Part shown: in pieces, positions 44,600 through 53,244 of the stretch
Layout of the letters: each line of letters starts with the position of its first letter
How positions within the stretch are numbered: position 1 is the first letter of the stretch
Notes under the pieces: model-generated
Database searches by the model: none
Seen by the model: the letters and a program-made list of their open reading frames with translations, nothing else
What the model was told of the DNA's origin: nothing
Assembly (NCBI GenBank): GCA_001596135.1
Contig: CP014773.1
Span: forward strand, 4,836,001 to 4,900,000
DNA length: 64,000 nucleotides
Source: Mucilaginibacter sp. PAMC 26640
Lineage (GTDB): Bacteria > Bacteroidota > Bacteroidia > Sphingobacteriales > Sphingobacteriaceae
Direction of reading: 5' to 3'
Program-made: the position numbers and the translations under genes

Positions 44600-45058
44600 A
44601 AAATAGGTATTGAGTTACACGGCGCTAAAATAATACAAACATTTGGCCTCACCTAAATCCTGTTAAAAGACAAAGCCTTTTTTCACAAACTTGTTTTCCG
44701 AAAGGTTTGATTTCATCCCCAGTCACAATGATAAATGTATAAACCCCATACAGGACGACACCGTGTTTCACTCCGCGAAAGTGAATCGGGTGAATCAGCT
44801 TTATGTTTGATTATCAATGTTTTAGCTTTTTTATTGAAACGCCCTTTTTTAAATACACTGCAACATATTTTATTGATCATCAATGATTTAATTTTATCAA
44901 CCTGGGGTACTAAAATACCGTGAAACACTTTGAGTGAATCACCCCAAACACATCTATTTGCAAACCACGCTGCAATCACATCCTTCAAAGCTAGAAGGCA
45001 GCCACCATCTATGATGCCTTGCGCAATACAACTTTTCGCTTTACTTTGCACTCACTAT
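44600..45058. promoter_or_regulatory. Divergent region between GH65 and amine oxidase genes, with related hairpins
   Basis: Two related palindromic blocks flank an AT-rich centre. The left block (44759-44797) contains TTTCACT-CCGCG-AAAGTGAA and a second GGGTGAATCA. The right block (44916-44946) contains GTGAAACACT-TTG-AGTGAATCAC. They share GTGTTTCAC and GTGAATC words in inverted or direct order. They could be regulator sites for either gene or copies of a short dispersed repeat. A longer amine-oxidase frame through this region starts only with GTG and looks non-coding. Confidence 0.45.
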
Positions 45059-46369
45059 ATGAAGAACCGTATTTTAATTATTGGTGCAGGCGCTGCCGGA
45101 CTAATGGCTGCACGATCTTTAGCCAGTGCGGGCAAAAAAGTAACCGTGTTGGAAGCCCGTAGCCGCACAGGCGGCCGGATCCAAACCTTAAATGATACAT
45201 CATTTTTTAAACATACCGAGTTAGGGGCCGAATTTATTCATGGCGATTTGCCCGTAACACTTAAGCTGCTGAAAGAAGCCGGTATCTGCACCCGGCCCGC
45301 CAATGCCGAAATGTGGCGCTTTGAAAATGGAAAGTTTGATGAGAATGCGATGGTGATACATGATTGGGACCTACTGATGAAACGCCTTAATGATCTAAAG
45401 AAAGATACCAATATTTACGATTTCCTTCAGGCAGAATTCCCGGGTGATCAATACGCCGGCCTGCGTGATGGCGTTTGGGAATTTGTAAGCGGCTATGATA
45501 CCGCGAACCCGCGAGACGCCAGTGTATTTGCCCTCCGCAACGAATGGCAGCACGACGATGAGGATGCCCAGCATCGCTTGGATGGCGGCTATTGCAGCAT
45601 GATCAATTACCTGGCAAATGAATGCAAGGCTAATGGCGGCGAAATCTACTTGAATGCCGCAGCCAGCCAAATTCAATGGGCGCCCGATGAAGTCACGGTT
45701 ACCACCATAGATGGAACACGCTACAAGGCAGAGCAGTTGCTGATTGCGATGCCGCTGGGCGTATTAAAAGCGGATCCTGGTGAACAGGGAGCCGTAAGAT
45801 TCGACCCACCTATCCCGGCGCAAAGCGAGGCGATCCAACAAATGGGATTCGGTGCGGTGATCAAGATCCTCTTTGAATTCAGCGAACCTTTTTGGCTCGA
45901 TGGCAAAACAGCGGGCCTGGCCGGCAGGAACTTTGACGAAATGGGTTACCTGTTTAGTAGCGAAGAGATCCCAACCTGGTGGACCCAGGTGCCAGAAACA
46001 TCGAACGTGCTCACCGGGTGGATCGGCGGACCGGCGGCGGCGGAAAAAACAAATACTTCCGATGAGGATCTGGCAAGCCAGGGGCTGCAATCACTGGCCA
46101 ATATATTTAGTAGGGATGTGGAAGAACTGAAGACTAAACTGATTGCCCGGCGCATTATGAACTGGACCGCCGATCCGTACACGCGCGGTTCCTACGCTTA
46201 CGATACCGTTGCCGCGTCGGCAGCACGACAAATATTAAACACACCTGTTGAAGGCACGATCTATTTTTGCGGGGAATATTTGTACGATGGCACCGCAATG
46301 GGAACCGTGGAGGCTGCACTGAGCAGTGCGGTGGATGTGGTGAAGAAAATCTTAAACGGAAAAGGTTGA
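45059..46369 (+). CDS. FAD-dependent amine oxidase
   Basis: A 436-aa flavoprotein of the monoamine-oxidase family. The ATG at 45059 is chosen because the dinucleotide-binding motif follows at once (ILIIGAGAAGLMAARSLASA, then VLEARSRTGGRI). Further signatures are ELGAEFIHGDLP and the C-terminal FAD-contact region YFCGEYLYDGTAMGTVEAALSSA. It oxidises an amine to an imine, and the substrate is unknown. No signal peptide. Monocistronic, followed by a strong terminator. Confidence 0.85.
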   Translation: MKNRILIIGAGAAGLMAARSLASAGKKVTVLEARSRTGGRIQTLNDTSFFKHTELGAEFIHGDLPVTLKLLKEAGICTRPANAEMWRFENGKFDENAMVIHDWDLLMKRLNDLKKDTNIYDFLQAEFPGDQYAGLRDGVWEFVSGYDTANPRDASVFALRNEWQHDDEDAQHRLDGGYCSMINYLANECKANGGEIYLNAAASQIQWAPDEVTVTTIDGTRYKAEQLLIAMPLGVLKADPGEQGAVRFDPPIPAQSEAIQQMGFGAVIKILFEFSEPFWLDGKTAGLAGRNFDEMGYLFSSEEIPTWWTQVPETSNVLTGWIGGPAAAEKTNTSDEDLASQGLQSLANIFSRDVEELKTKLIARRIMNWTADPYTRGSYAYDTVAASAARQILNTPVEGTIYFCGEYLYDGTAMGTVEAALSSAVDVVKKILNGKG

Positions 46370-46398
46370 GAGGCCTTTTAAAGCGCTTTTAAACATAA

Positions 46399-46434
46399 AC
46401 TGCCCCCAATAAATAGTTAAATTTTGGGGGCAGT
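46399..46434. terminator. Terminator between amine oxidase and small secreted protein
   Basis: Stem ACTGCCCCCAA / TTGGGGGCAGT with a 14-nt loop containing TAAAT, between two convergent genes. It probably serves both strands. Confidence 0.75.
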
Positions 46435-46453
46435 CTATCGTCGGGTTTTTTTA

Positions 46454-46678
46454 TTACGGGGTTACCGTTTTTTTGGATGATACCTTTTTAGTGGCGCTGC
46501 TGCTTGACTTGTAGCGCATGTCCATTGTGCCATCCTTTTTAAGGTGCTTGTTGGCATTATTACGCCTGTCCAGTTTACCACTCTTTGTTTTCTTTGTAGT
46601 ATCCTGAAACGCGTAGGAAGTTGTCATTGCCGAAATGTTAATGAACATTGCGAGCAGCAAAATGAGTAGCTTTTTCAT
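46454..46678 (-). CDS. Small secreted basic protein
   Basis: A 74-aa protein from ATG 46678, which opens a signal peptide (MKKLLILLLAMFINISAMTT...AF). The mature part has the motif NANKHLKKDGTMDMRYK, seen in many small exported Bacteroidetes proteins of unknown function, then a Ser/Lys-rich tail. A longer frame starts only with TTG. Confidence 0.65.
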   Translation of the reverse strand: MKKLLILLLAMFINISAMTTSYAFQDTTKKTKSGKLDRRNNANKHLKKDGTMDMRYKSSSSATKKVSSKKTVTP

Positions 46679-46843
46679 GTTTGTATTTTCTTTTATAAAC
46701 CGATTCCCCGTTCCAATTGTTTTAGACCTTGTCGTCGTCAACTTTCTCGCTTACCGCTCCAGGCTGGATAGGGGCTTTGATTCAAGAGTTTGGTGGCTGT
46801 GTTTATGACCTGCTTTGCGGTAAGGGCGGCAGCCAGTCAGGCA

Positions 46844-47014
46844 TCAAATTAGGGAAATGGATTGCCTTATATCCGCTGCGTTTAGTGTAAAGCCATTGGT
46901 ATCCGAATTGTATTCGCTGGTAAAGAATTTCGCGTGCAGATAATAAGGCGGGCCCGTTATCAGAACAGGTTTGGAATGCAATAGTATTGCGGCAACGGCT
47001 GCTGCTGAAATGCC
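46844..47014 (-). pseudogene. Possible gene remnant without a start codon
   Basis: A minus-strand frame of about 56 codons opens 9 nt after the stop of the membrane protein gene. It reads like protein (AILLHSKPVLITGPPYYLHA, then KFFTSEYNSDTNGFTLNAAD) and ends TGA at 46844-46846. It has no ATG and is preceded by TGA. It may be the tail of a decayed gene. The other bases of 46742-47022 hold nothing recognisable. Confidence 0.3.
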
Positions 47015-47022
47015 TCAGCAGG

Positions 47023-47544
47023 TTAAAATGCTAAAGGATCAGTTAGGCGGATAAACCGTTTCTCATTAATTATCCACCTTACAAAGTAGATCAGCGCACC
47101 GGTAACATAACCTATCAGGGCACAATCGGTGATATACCAAAAAATCCTACCAGGATCTGAAAAAAGTCCGTTCAGATCGCTTAGCGTCAGCATGCCTATT
47201 AAAGCAACCGGCAGCATGATAATTAAGCCCAGCATCAACCCGCCATCTATAAAGCAAAACTTGTAGATTCCCTGTTTGCGCAACACTTCCCAACTTTTAA
47301 CAAACTCAATATTCAATGTGTCGGTGATGGTGAGCCCCTTTTTCTTCAATTCACGTGCCTTCAATCGCCTTTCATGGTGCTTTTGATAGCCTGCAATGAT
47401 AAATATCAGCACAGCAGCAAACCCAGTGAAAAGAAAATCTTTAGAATGAATTAAAAGTGTTTCTACCAGAAAGCTAACGATAGCCAGCCCAACGGCAACG
47501 CCAAGCAAATTTTGCCTGAGATATTTGCCAAGAGCCGCCAGCAT
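47023..47544 (-). CDS. Integral membrane protein of unknown function
   Basis: A 173-aa protein from ATG 47544, 4 nt after the pyrB stop; the upstream extension overlaps pyrB and starts non-ATG. It has four probable transmembrane helices in two pairs (about 11-28, 32-50, 95-120, 130-155) separated by a basic cytoplasmic stretch (HHERRLKARELKKKG). The topology resembles DUF4199-type membrane proteins of Bacteroidetes. Co-transcribed with pyrB. Confidence 0.65.
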   Translation of the reverse strand: MLAALGKYLRQNLLGVAVGLAIVSFLVETLLIHSKDFLFTGFAAVLIFIIAGYQKHHERRLKARELKKKGLTITDTLNIEFVKSWEVLRKQGIYKFCFIDGGLMLGLIIMLPVALIGMLTLSDLNGLFSDPGRIFWYITDCALIGYVTGALIYFVRWIINEKRFIRLTDPLAF

Positions 47545-47548
47545 ATAT

Positions 47549-48472
47549 TTACGCCCCCTGCCCTGCCAGCAAATACAGTACCGCCATCCGGATGGCAACG
47601 CCATTCTCCACCTGGTCCAGGATGATGGATTGTTTGCTGTCGGCTACATCACTGGTGATCTCCACGCCACGGTTAATTGGGCCCGGGTGCATCACCGTGA
47701 TCTCTTTGTCAAGGCCATCGAGGATCTGCTTATTCAGTCCGTACAGCATGGTATATTCCCTAAGAGACGGGAAGTATTTGATATCCTGCCGCTCCAACTG
47801 GATGCGCAGCATATTGGCTACATCGCACCAGTTCAACGCTTTAATCAAATTATGTTCTACTTTAACACCTAAGGAACCAATGTATTTAGGGATCAGGGTA
47901 GTCGGCCCGCAAACCATTACCTCGGCACCCAATTGTTTCAGGCAAAGAATGTTGGACAATGCTACCCGCGAGTGCAGGATATCGCCTACGATCACTACCT
48001 TCTTACCGGCTACTTCGCCATAACGTTCACGGATTGAAAAAGCATCCAGCAGGGCCTGGGTGGGGTGCTCGTGGGCACCATCACCGGCGTTCACGATCTG
48101 GGCCTTTACATGCTTGGCTAAAAACACACCGGCACCAGCGTACGGATGGCGCATCACCACCATATCCACCTTCATGGCCAGGATGTTGTTTACGGTATCT
48201 ACCAAAGTTTCGCCTTTACTTACAGATGAAGAAGATGCCGAAAAGTTCACCACATCTGCCGAAAGTCGTTTCTCGGCAAGCTCAAAGCTTAACCGGGTGC
48301 GGGTAGAATTCTCAAAGAAAATATTGGCAATGGTAACATCCCGCAAAGACGGCACCTTTTTTATCGGCCTGTTCAGCACCGTTTTAAAATTATCAGCGGT
48401 TTCAAATATCTGGTTGATATCGCCAACGTTTAAATCTTTTATACCTAATAAATGCCGTGTGCTTAATGCCAT
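47549..48472 (-). CDS. pyrB: Aspartate carbamoyltransferase catalytic subunit
   Basis: A 307-aa enzyme of pyrimidine synthesis that joins carbamoyl phosphate and aspartate. ATG 48472 (MALSTRHLLGI) is used; the longer frame starts with GTG. Carbamoyl-phosphate motif FFENSTRTRLSFELA, the HPTQALLD motif, the domain-2 segment GKKVVIVGDILHSRVALSN and MHPGPINRGVEI are present. It lies 140 bp after pyrR on the same strand, the usual pyrR-pyrB order. No pyrI-like regulatory subunit is nearby. Confidence 0.95.
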   Translation of the reverse strand: MALSTRHLLGIKDLNVGDINQIFETADNFKTVLNRPIKKVPSLRDVTIANIFFENSTRTRLSFELAEKRLSADVVNFSASSSSVSKGETLVDTVNNILAMKVDMVVMRHPYAGAGVFLAKHVKAQIVNAGDGAHEHPTQALLDAFSIRERYGEVAGKKVVIVGDILHSRVALSNILCLKQLGAEVMVCGPTTLIPKYIGSLGVKVEHNLIKALNWCDVANMLRIQLERQDIKYFPSLREYTMLYGLNKQILDGLDKEITVMHPGPINRGVEITSDVADSKQSIILDQVENGVAIRMAVLYLLAGQGA

Positions 48473-48612
48473 TTGTTTGATTTCGAATATCTGATTCGTA
48501 ATTATTCTATTCACTATTTAAAACCACGCCATGCATAGCAAGAAATATTCTTTCAGCTGTGTATAACGGTCCAAGCTTGTTTAATACCCCCGTAATGCCG
48601 CCCGGTGGAGAC

Positions 48613-49161
48613 TTAGTTAGAATTCTCTGATACCAGCACAATCCTGTCTTCGCCATCGGTTTCCTTCCAGCTGACTACTACTTTTTGCGATGCTATGCTA
48701 TCTACTTCTATACCCACATAATCTGCCGCTACCGGGATATGGCGCGAATAACGGCGATCTACCAGCGCAAGCAGTTCCACCTTTTCGGGTCTGCCGAATG
48801 CCTGCATAGCGTCCATAGCGGCACGGATGGTCCGTCCGGTCCACAATACATCGTCCATCATGATCACTTTTTTACCTTCAATAATAAAATCGATCTTAGT
48901 TTGATTGGGCACCAGTGGTGTATCCCGCCTGCGGAAATCATCGCGGTAAAAGGTAATATCGAGATCGCCCTGCTGGATATTGCTTTCTGGCAGGATCTTA
49001 CGCAGTTCTTCCGCAACGCGATAGGCCAGGTAAATGCCTCGTGGCTGTATGCCGATCAGTACAGAACTCGAAAAATCGTTATGATTTTCAATTAACTGAC
49101 GACATAAACGCTGAATTGTAATTTGAAATTTCTGACCGTCGAGCAGCGTTAGATTTTGCAT
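48613..49161 (-). CDS. pyrR: PyrR, pyrimidine regulator / uracil phosphoribosyltransferase
   Basis: A 182-aa protein from ATG 49161. The PRPP-binding loop is KVIMMDDVLWTGRTIRAAMDA; LALVDRRYSRHIPVAADYVG is the typical later segment. In many bacteria PyrR regulates pyr genes by binding leader RNA and also has uracil phosphoribosyltransferase activity. I do not see an obvious attenuator in the 140 bp before pyrB (48473-48612), so regulation here may differ. Confidence 0.93.
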   Translation of the reverse strand: MQNLTLLDGQKFQITIQRLCRQLIENHNDFSSSVLIGIQPRGIYLAYRVAEELRKILPESNIQQGDLDITFYRDDFRRRDTPLVPNQTKIDFIIEGKKVIMMDDVLWTGRTIRAAMDAMQAFGRPEKVELLALVDRRYSRHIPVAADYVGIEVDSIASQKVVVSWKETDGEDRIVLVSENSN

Positions 49162-49179
49162 CGTGTGGGTGGATTTGGG

Positions 49180-49187
49180 CAAAGGTA
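49180..49187 (-). promoter_or_regulatory. -7 element of pyrR
   Basis: TACCTTTG on the minus strand matches TAnnTTTG, 18 bp before the pyrR ATG. No TTG stands 19 bp upstream. Confidence 0.45.
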
Positions 49188-49305
49188 ATAATTTTGGCCA
49201 TTAGTTGAATAGAGATTAGTCAATAGCTTTTTCTATTACCCTCTTGTTAGCTAATTAGTTTTAACTGACTGATTACTGTAGCACAAAGCAGGAGCACAAA
49301 GGACA

Positions 49306-49336
49306 CAAAGCCTTTTAGTTGATTTTAAAGGCTTTG
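49306..49336. repeat. Hairpin with CACAAAG repeats
   Basis: Perfect 10-bp arms CAAAGCCTTT / AAAGGCTTTG with an 11-nt loop, preceded by three CACAAAG words (49282-49310). It lies in the pyrR-aminopeptidase intergenic region; no gene is seen between 49188 and 49485. Function unknown, possibly a terminator-like fold. Confidence 0.5.
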
Positions 49337-49485
49337 CGGCTCTTTGCAAAAAAACCTCTCAGTTTTTTGTGGTTATCAAGCGTCCTGCTGTGGCACTACT
49401 ACGTAAAAATCAATCCGTTGTTTTAGATACCCCGCCTATTCCCTATCTTCAAAGCGCTTTAAAATGTTCAAAATTCGCTCTATAT

Positions 49486-51111
49486 ATGAAATGTATCTAT
49501 AAAATAACACTGCTTGCTGCGCTCTCCTTTTCAGCGGTATCACCCATATTTGCGCAAACAATTGTAACCGAAAAACTGCCTATTGATTATTTGAGCAAAG
49601 AATTCCATGCAGGCAGGCGACAAGCCCTGAGGGATAAAATGCCCGCCAATTCGGTTGCAGTGGTCTTCGCTTATCCAGAGCAGGTTTTCTCCAATGATGT
49701 AAATTATGTTTTTCATCAAAACCCGGATCTGTATTATTTGTCGGGTTATAAAGAAGCCAACTCCATGCTGCTGATTTTTAAAGAAATGCAAAGCAAGGGG
49801 AGCAGTACGTATAACGAAGTTTTATTTGTGCAAAAAAGGGATGCTGCCCAGGAACAGTGGACCGGTAAACGCCTTGGTGTTGAGGGCGCAAAAGGCCAGC
49901 TTGGTTTTAAGGAGGCCTACAACAGTGCAGATTTTTCAGGTTTTGATCTCTACTTTAAAAAATTTGCCACTATCCTGTATGATGGCTTGCCGGGTGATGT
50001 AGGTGCTTCATCAGTTAAAGGAAGCCTGCGCGATTTAGTCAATACCTTTCAAAGCAAAGCCGGGATAAAGGAAATGGACAAAGGCCTCATGGCCGATCTT
50101 AGTTTTGTTGCCTTGCGTGGCAATCCAAAAAACCTTGGCCGGTTCGCTGCTTACTTAAAGCCAAAAATGGACCAGGAGGCTTACAAGAATAACGCAATTA
50201 TTCAACAATTGATGGCCCAGCCAGATTCGGTAACATTCATGTCGATCAAAAGTAAGATAGCTGCTGAAATAGGTGGCATAGGCCTTTACGATGATGCTTT
50301 AACGCAATTGCGAGGTGTAAAAACGCCGGAGGAAATTGAACTATTGAAAAAATCGGTGATGATCAGCAGCCTGGCACATGCAGAAGCTATGCGTGCTGTT
50401 ACCCCGCAAATGAGCGAGCGCGAATTAGAAGGCATTATGGTGTATGTACACAAAAAGTACGGTGCCGAAGATGAGGGCTATCCGCCAATTGTTGGCGCCG
50501 GGGGCAACGGTTGTATTTTACACTACGAAGAGAACAATGCAACAGCGGTACAAAACCAGCTGGTGCTGATGGATGTTGGCTCAGAGTATCATGGCTACTC
50601 GGCAGATGTTACGCGTACGTTCCCTGCCAACGGCAAATTCACCGAGGCACAAAAAGCAATTTATGAATTAGTTTACAATGCGCAGGAAGCGGTATTTCCG
50701 CTATGCAAAGCAGGTGTGCCTTATGGATCATTACAAGAAAAGACTGCAGAGGTGCTTGCTGCCGGCCTGATCAAATTAGGCATCATAAAAGATGCAAAGG
50801 AAGTGGGCCGCTATTATCCGCATGGCGTATCGCACCACCTGGGCCTGGATGTACACGACAAAGGCGCATACGGAGACAACCTGATAGAAAACATGGTGAT
50901 CACCGTTGAGCCGGGCATCTACATCCCCGCAGGAAGTCCCTGCGACAAAAAGTGGTGGAACATTGGTGTACGTATAGAAGATGATGTACAGATAGGGAAA
51001 GATAAAGGCATTAACCTATCGGCAGCTGCCCCGCGCACCTGGCAGGCTGTTGAAAAAATGGCTGCGGAGAAGAGCATTTTTGACGCAAGGAAACCTGCGA
51101 GAAAAAGGTGA
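49486..51111 (+). CDS. Exported Xaa-Pro aminopeptidase (M24B)
   Basis: A 541-aa metallopeptidase from ATG 49486, which opens a signal peptide (MKCIYKITLLAALSFSAV...FAQ). An N-terminal creatinase-like domain (about 25-210, VFAYPEQVFSNDVNYVFHQN) precedes the pita-bread domain. Metal ligands are seen in LMDVGSEYHGYSADVTRTF (two Asp), HGVSHHLGLDVHD (His), VITVEPGIYIP (Glu) and GVRIEDDVQIG (Glu). It removes N-terminal residues before proline, probably in the periplasm. Length and order match PepP-like enzymes. It is followed by the palindromic repeat array. Confidence 0.92.
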   Translation: MKCIYKITLLAALSFSAVSPIFAQTIVTEKLPIDYLSKEFHAGRRQALRDKMPANSVAVVFAYPEQVFSNDVNYVFHQNPDLYYLSGYKEANSMLLIFKEMQSKGSSTYNEVLFVQKRDAAQEQWTGKRLGVEGAKGQLGFKEAYNSADFSGFDLYFKKFATILYDGLPGDVGASSVKGSLRDLVNTFQSKAGIKEMDKGLMADLSFVALRGNPKNLGRFAAYLKPKMDQEAYKNNAIIQQLMAQPDSVTFMSIKSKIAAEIGGIGLYDDALTQLRGVKTPEEIELLKKSVMISSLAHAEAMRAVTPQMSERELEGIMVYVHKKYGAEDEGYPPIVGAGGNGCILHYEENNATAVQNQLVLMDVGSEYHGYSADVTRTFPANGKFTEAQKAIYELVYNAQEAVFPLCKAGVPYGSLQEKTAEVLAAGLIKLGIIKDAKEVGRYYPHGVSHHLGLDVHDKGAYGDNLIENMVITVEPGIYIPAGSPCDKKWWNIGVRIEDDVQIGKDKGINLSAAAPRTWQAVEKMAAEKSIFDARKPARKR

Positions 51112-51190
51112 TAAAGAATTACAGATCTAGCAATGAGTCCAAATTAGAGCTCTAAAATCGCGGCATCCTCACTGATATCAAAATGCAGAC

Positions 51191-51546
51191 GTCATGCTGA
51201 ATTTATCTCGGCATCCCACAGGACAAAAAACCAGCCGTCATGCCGAATTTATTTCGGCACCCAACAGGACAAAAACCAGCTGTCATGCCGAATTTATTTC
51301 GGCACCCCACAGGACAAAAACCAGTCGTCATGCCGAATTTATTTCGGCACCCCACAGGACAAAAAACAGTCGTCATGCCGAACTTGTTTCGGCACCCCAC
51401 AGGACAAAAACCAGCCGTCATGCTGAACTTATTTCGGCACCCCACAGGACAAAAAACAGTCGTCATGCCGAATTTATTTCGGCACCCCACAGGACAAAAA
51501 ACAGTCGTCATGCCGAACTTGTTTCGGCACCCCACAGGACATTCAC
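51191..51546 (+). repeat. Tandem palindromic array A, 8 units of 45-46 bp
   Basis: Units start at 51191, 51237, 51282, 51327, 51372, 51417, 51462 and 51507. Each holds GTCATGCCGAATTTATTTCGGCACCCCACAGGACAAAA-type sequence whose core GCCGAA-TTTAT-TTCGGC is an inverted repeat. Sequence between cores is also conserved, so there are no spacers. Because 45 bp is 15 codons, three frames stay open through the array; these are not genes. The last unit changes to ACATTCACACAGGACCAG. Confidence 0.9.
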
Positions 51547-51610
51547 ACAGGACCAGTCTGAAGTAAGTATTCAGCTCATTTTTCTGTCGTTTACCTATTG
51601 CTCGGGCGCT

Positions 51611-51860
51611 TAGCATGTGGGGTGCCGAAATAAATTCGGCATGACGGCAAGATGGGGTTTTCGTCTTAGCATGTGGGGTGCCGAAATAAATTCGGCATGA
51701 CGGCAAGGTGGGATTATCGTTTTAGCATGTGGGGTGCCGAAATAAATTCGGCATGACGGCAAGGTGGGGTTTTCGTCTTAGCATGTGGGGTGCCGAAATA
51801 AATTCGGCATGACGGCAAGGTGGGGTTTTCGTCTTAGCATGTGGGGTGCCGAAATAAATT
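51611..51860 (-). repeat. Palindromic array B (left part), 56-bp units
   Basis: Units start at 51611, 51667, 51723, 51779 and 51835 with a strict 56-bp period. They carry the same palindromic core as array A in the opposite orientation (GGGGTGCCGAAATAAATTCGGCATGACGGCAAG) plus a longer linker (GTGGGGTTTTCGTCTTAGCAT). The fifth unit is cut inside its hairpin by the IS at 51861 and resumes at 53245. Confidence 0.9.
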
Positions 51861-51897
51861 CACTGTTGTCCGGTAAAACGATTTTTTGATAAAAGTT

Positions 51898-51923
51898 AAG
51901 GGGTAGTTTACAAGCTACCCCTT
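51898..51923. terminator. Hairpin inside the IS left end
   Basis: Stem AAGGGGTAG / CTACCCCTT with an 8-nt loop, followed by TTGTTGTT. It lies between the left end and the transposase ATG and may block read-through transcription into the transposase. Confidence 0.6.
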
Positions 51924-51962
51924 TGTTGTTGATATTTGAGTTACCACACTTAAACATTCAAC

Positions 51963-53180
51963 ATGGGCAAAAGTACTTTTTTTACCGGACAGCCGGTGCT
52001 GAATCAGCTGTTAAGTTTACTTGACCGTAATGGAATAAGGTCATTAGCCCGGCGCGGTGAGCATGACCGCTATTATCGTTATTTCGACACTTATACCCAC
52101 CTGGTAACGATGCTTTATTGTGCTTTCAATAAATGCACCAGTAGTCGTGAAGTAGTGAGCGGCATGAAGGCCTGCCTGCATAAACTCAGCCATACGGGCG
52201 TTATTAAGTGTCCGGCGCGAAGCACTTTATGTGATGCCAATGCCGGGAGAAGTTTTGAGGTATTTGCCCGTATCTATGATCAGTTATACCGTCGTCATAA
52301 GCATCTTTTACCGGACAGCCGGTTGCGTATAGACCCAAAACTTTTTATAGCTGATGCTTCTACCATCACGTTGTTTCAGCGAATATTAAATGCTCCAAGC
52401 CCGGGTAAGTTAGATGGCAGAAGAAAGGGCGGGATCAAGGTGCACACGTTGATCAATGCTGCGGACGATGTACCACTAAAGGTGAACTTTACCGCTGCCA
52501 GTGCCAATGATATGCCTTTTTTGAAAGAGATACACTTACAGCCAGGTTCATTCATCGTTTTTGATAAAGGCTATGTCAGTTACGCCCAGTATGAAAGATT
52601 CTGTAATGAGGGCGTATTTTTCGTTACAAGGCAGAAAAAAGATGCCCGTTACACCGTAACCACTGTCCATGAGTTGAGCGAACACAGTAAAGATGTGGGT
52701 GTAGTAGCGGATAGATCTCTCTTACAGGGAACACGGACTCAAAAAGAAGGCATCAAGCTAAAAGTCCGCGTAGTTACCTTTTTCGACAAGGAATCCGGCC
52801 GGACATTTGAGTTCCTGACCAACAACTTTTCTCTGCCTCCTGAAGTGGTAGCAGACATTTATAAAAAGCGATGGCTGATCGAGGTGCTTTTCAAACGGGT
52901 TAAACAGAACTTCCCGCTTAAATACTTCCTTGGCGATAATGAAAACGCCATTAAGATCCAGATATGGTGTGCTTTCATTGCTGATCTGCTCATCAAACTG
53001 GTACAGGTACAACTCAAAAGGAAATGGGCCTTTTCAAATCTAACGTCGATCATCAGGTTGCATTTGATGAGCTACATTCATTTGTTCGACTTCCTTAACA
53101 ATCCCGAACGGCTGTCCGCAGTGTACGATCATGCCGAACAACTAAAACTGGGGGGCTTGGAAATTGGTTTTAAGACATGA
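51963..53180 (+). CDS. IS4-family DDE transposase
   Basis: A 405-aa transposase, complete, filling the IS. An N-terminal DUF4372-like helical domain (about 1-75, KSTFFTGQPVLNQLLSLLDR) precedes the DDE domain. First Asp in FIADASTITLF, second in FIVFDKGYVSYAQYERF, and the YREK signature in YKKRWLIEVLFKRVKQNF, which contains the catalytic Glu. Length is typical of this IS4 subgroup. It cuts and pastes the element by a hairpin mechanism. The gene looks intact and the element may be active. Confidence 0.93.
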   Translation: MGKSTFFTGQPVLNQLLSLLDRNGIRSLARRGEHDRYYRYFDTYTHLVTMLYCAFNKCTSSREVVSGMKACLHKLSHTGVIKCPARSTLCDANAGRSFEVFARIYDQLYRRHKHLLPDSRLRIDPKLFIADASTITLFQRILNAPSPGKLDGRRKGGIKVHTLINAADDVPLKVNFTAASANDMPFLKEIHLQPGSFIVFDKGYVSYAQYERFCNEGVFFVTRQKKDARYTVTTVHELSEHSKDVGVVADRSLLQGTRTQKEGIKLKVRVVTFFDKESGRTFEFLTNNFSLPPEVVADIYKKRWLIEVLFKRVKQNFPLKYFLGDNENAIKIQIWCAFIADLLIKLVQVQLKRKWAFSNLTSIIRLHLMSYIHLFDFLNNPERLSAVYDHAEQLKLGGLEIGFKT

Positions 53181-53244
53181 TCTACTCTGAAAGGCCTTAA
53201 ATCGTAACTTTTTTTATTATTTGAGTTTTTACCGGACAACAGTG

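Larger units (their letters stand above)
51861..53244 (+). mobile_element. IS4-family insertion sequence, 1384 bp
   Basis: Ends are 18-bp perfect terminal inverted repeats CACTGTTGTCCGGTAAAA (51861-51878, and inverted at 53227-53244). Flanks AAATAAATT (51852-51860) and AAATATATT (53245-53253) look like a 9-bp target duplication with one mismatch. One complete transposase gene is inside. The insertion lies in the loop and arm of a palindromic repeat unit; removing it restores the 56-bp period. Confidence 0.92.

Noticed and set aside
44930..45058. N-terminal extension of the amine oxidase
   Set aside because: The extension starts with GTG, runs through a hairpin region and precedes the canonical ATG that leads directly into the FAD-binding motif.
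47015..47604. Longer start of the membrane protein overlapping pyrB
   Set aside because: The extension begins with a non-ATG codon and overlaps pyrB by about 55 nt. ATG 47544, 4 nt after the pyrB stop, is better.
48473..48612. PyrR-dependent attenuator before pyrB
   Set aside because: I see no anti-terminator/terminator pair or conserved PyrR-binding loop in the 140 bp, so no RNA element is called.
51194..51706. Repeat proteins of 108-167 aa with 15-residue repeats on both strands
   Set aside because: The 45-bp unit keeps several frames open at once on both strands. They lack initiation context and arise only from the periodic repeat.
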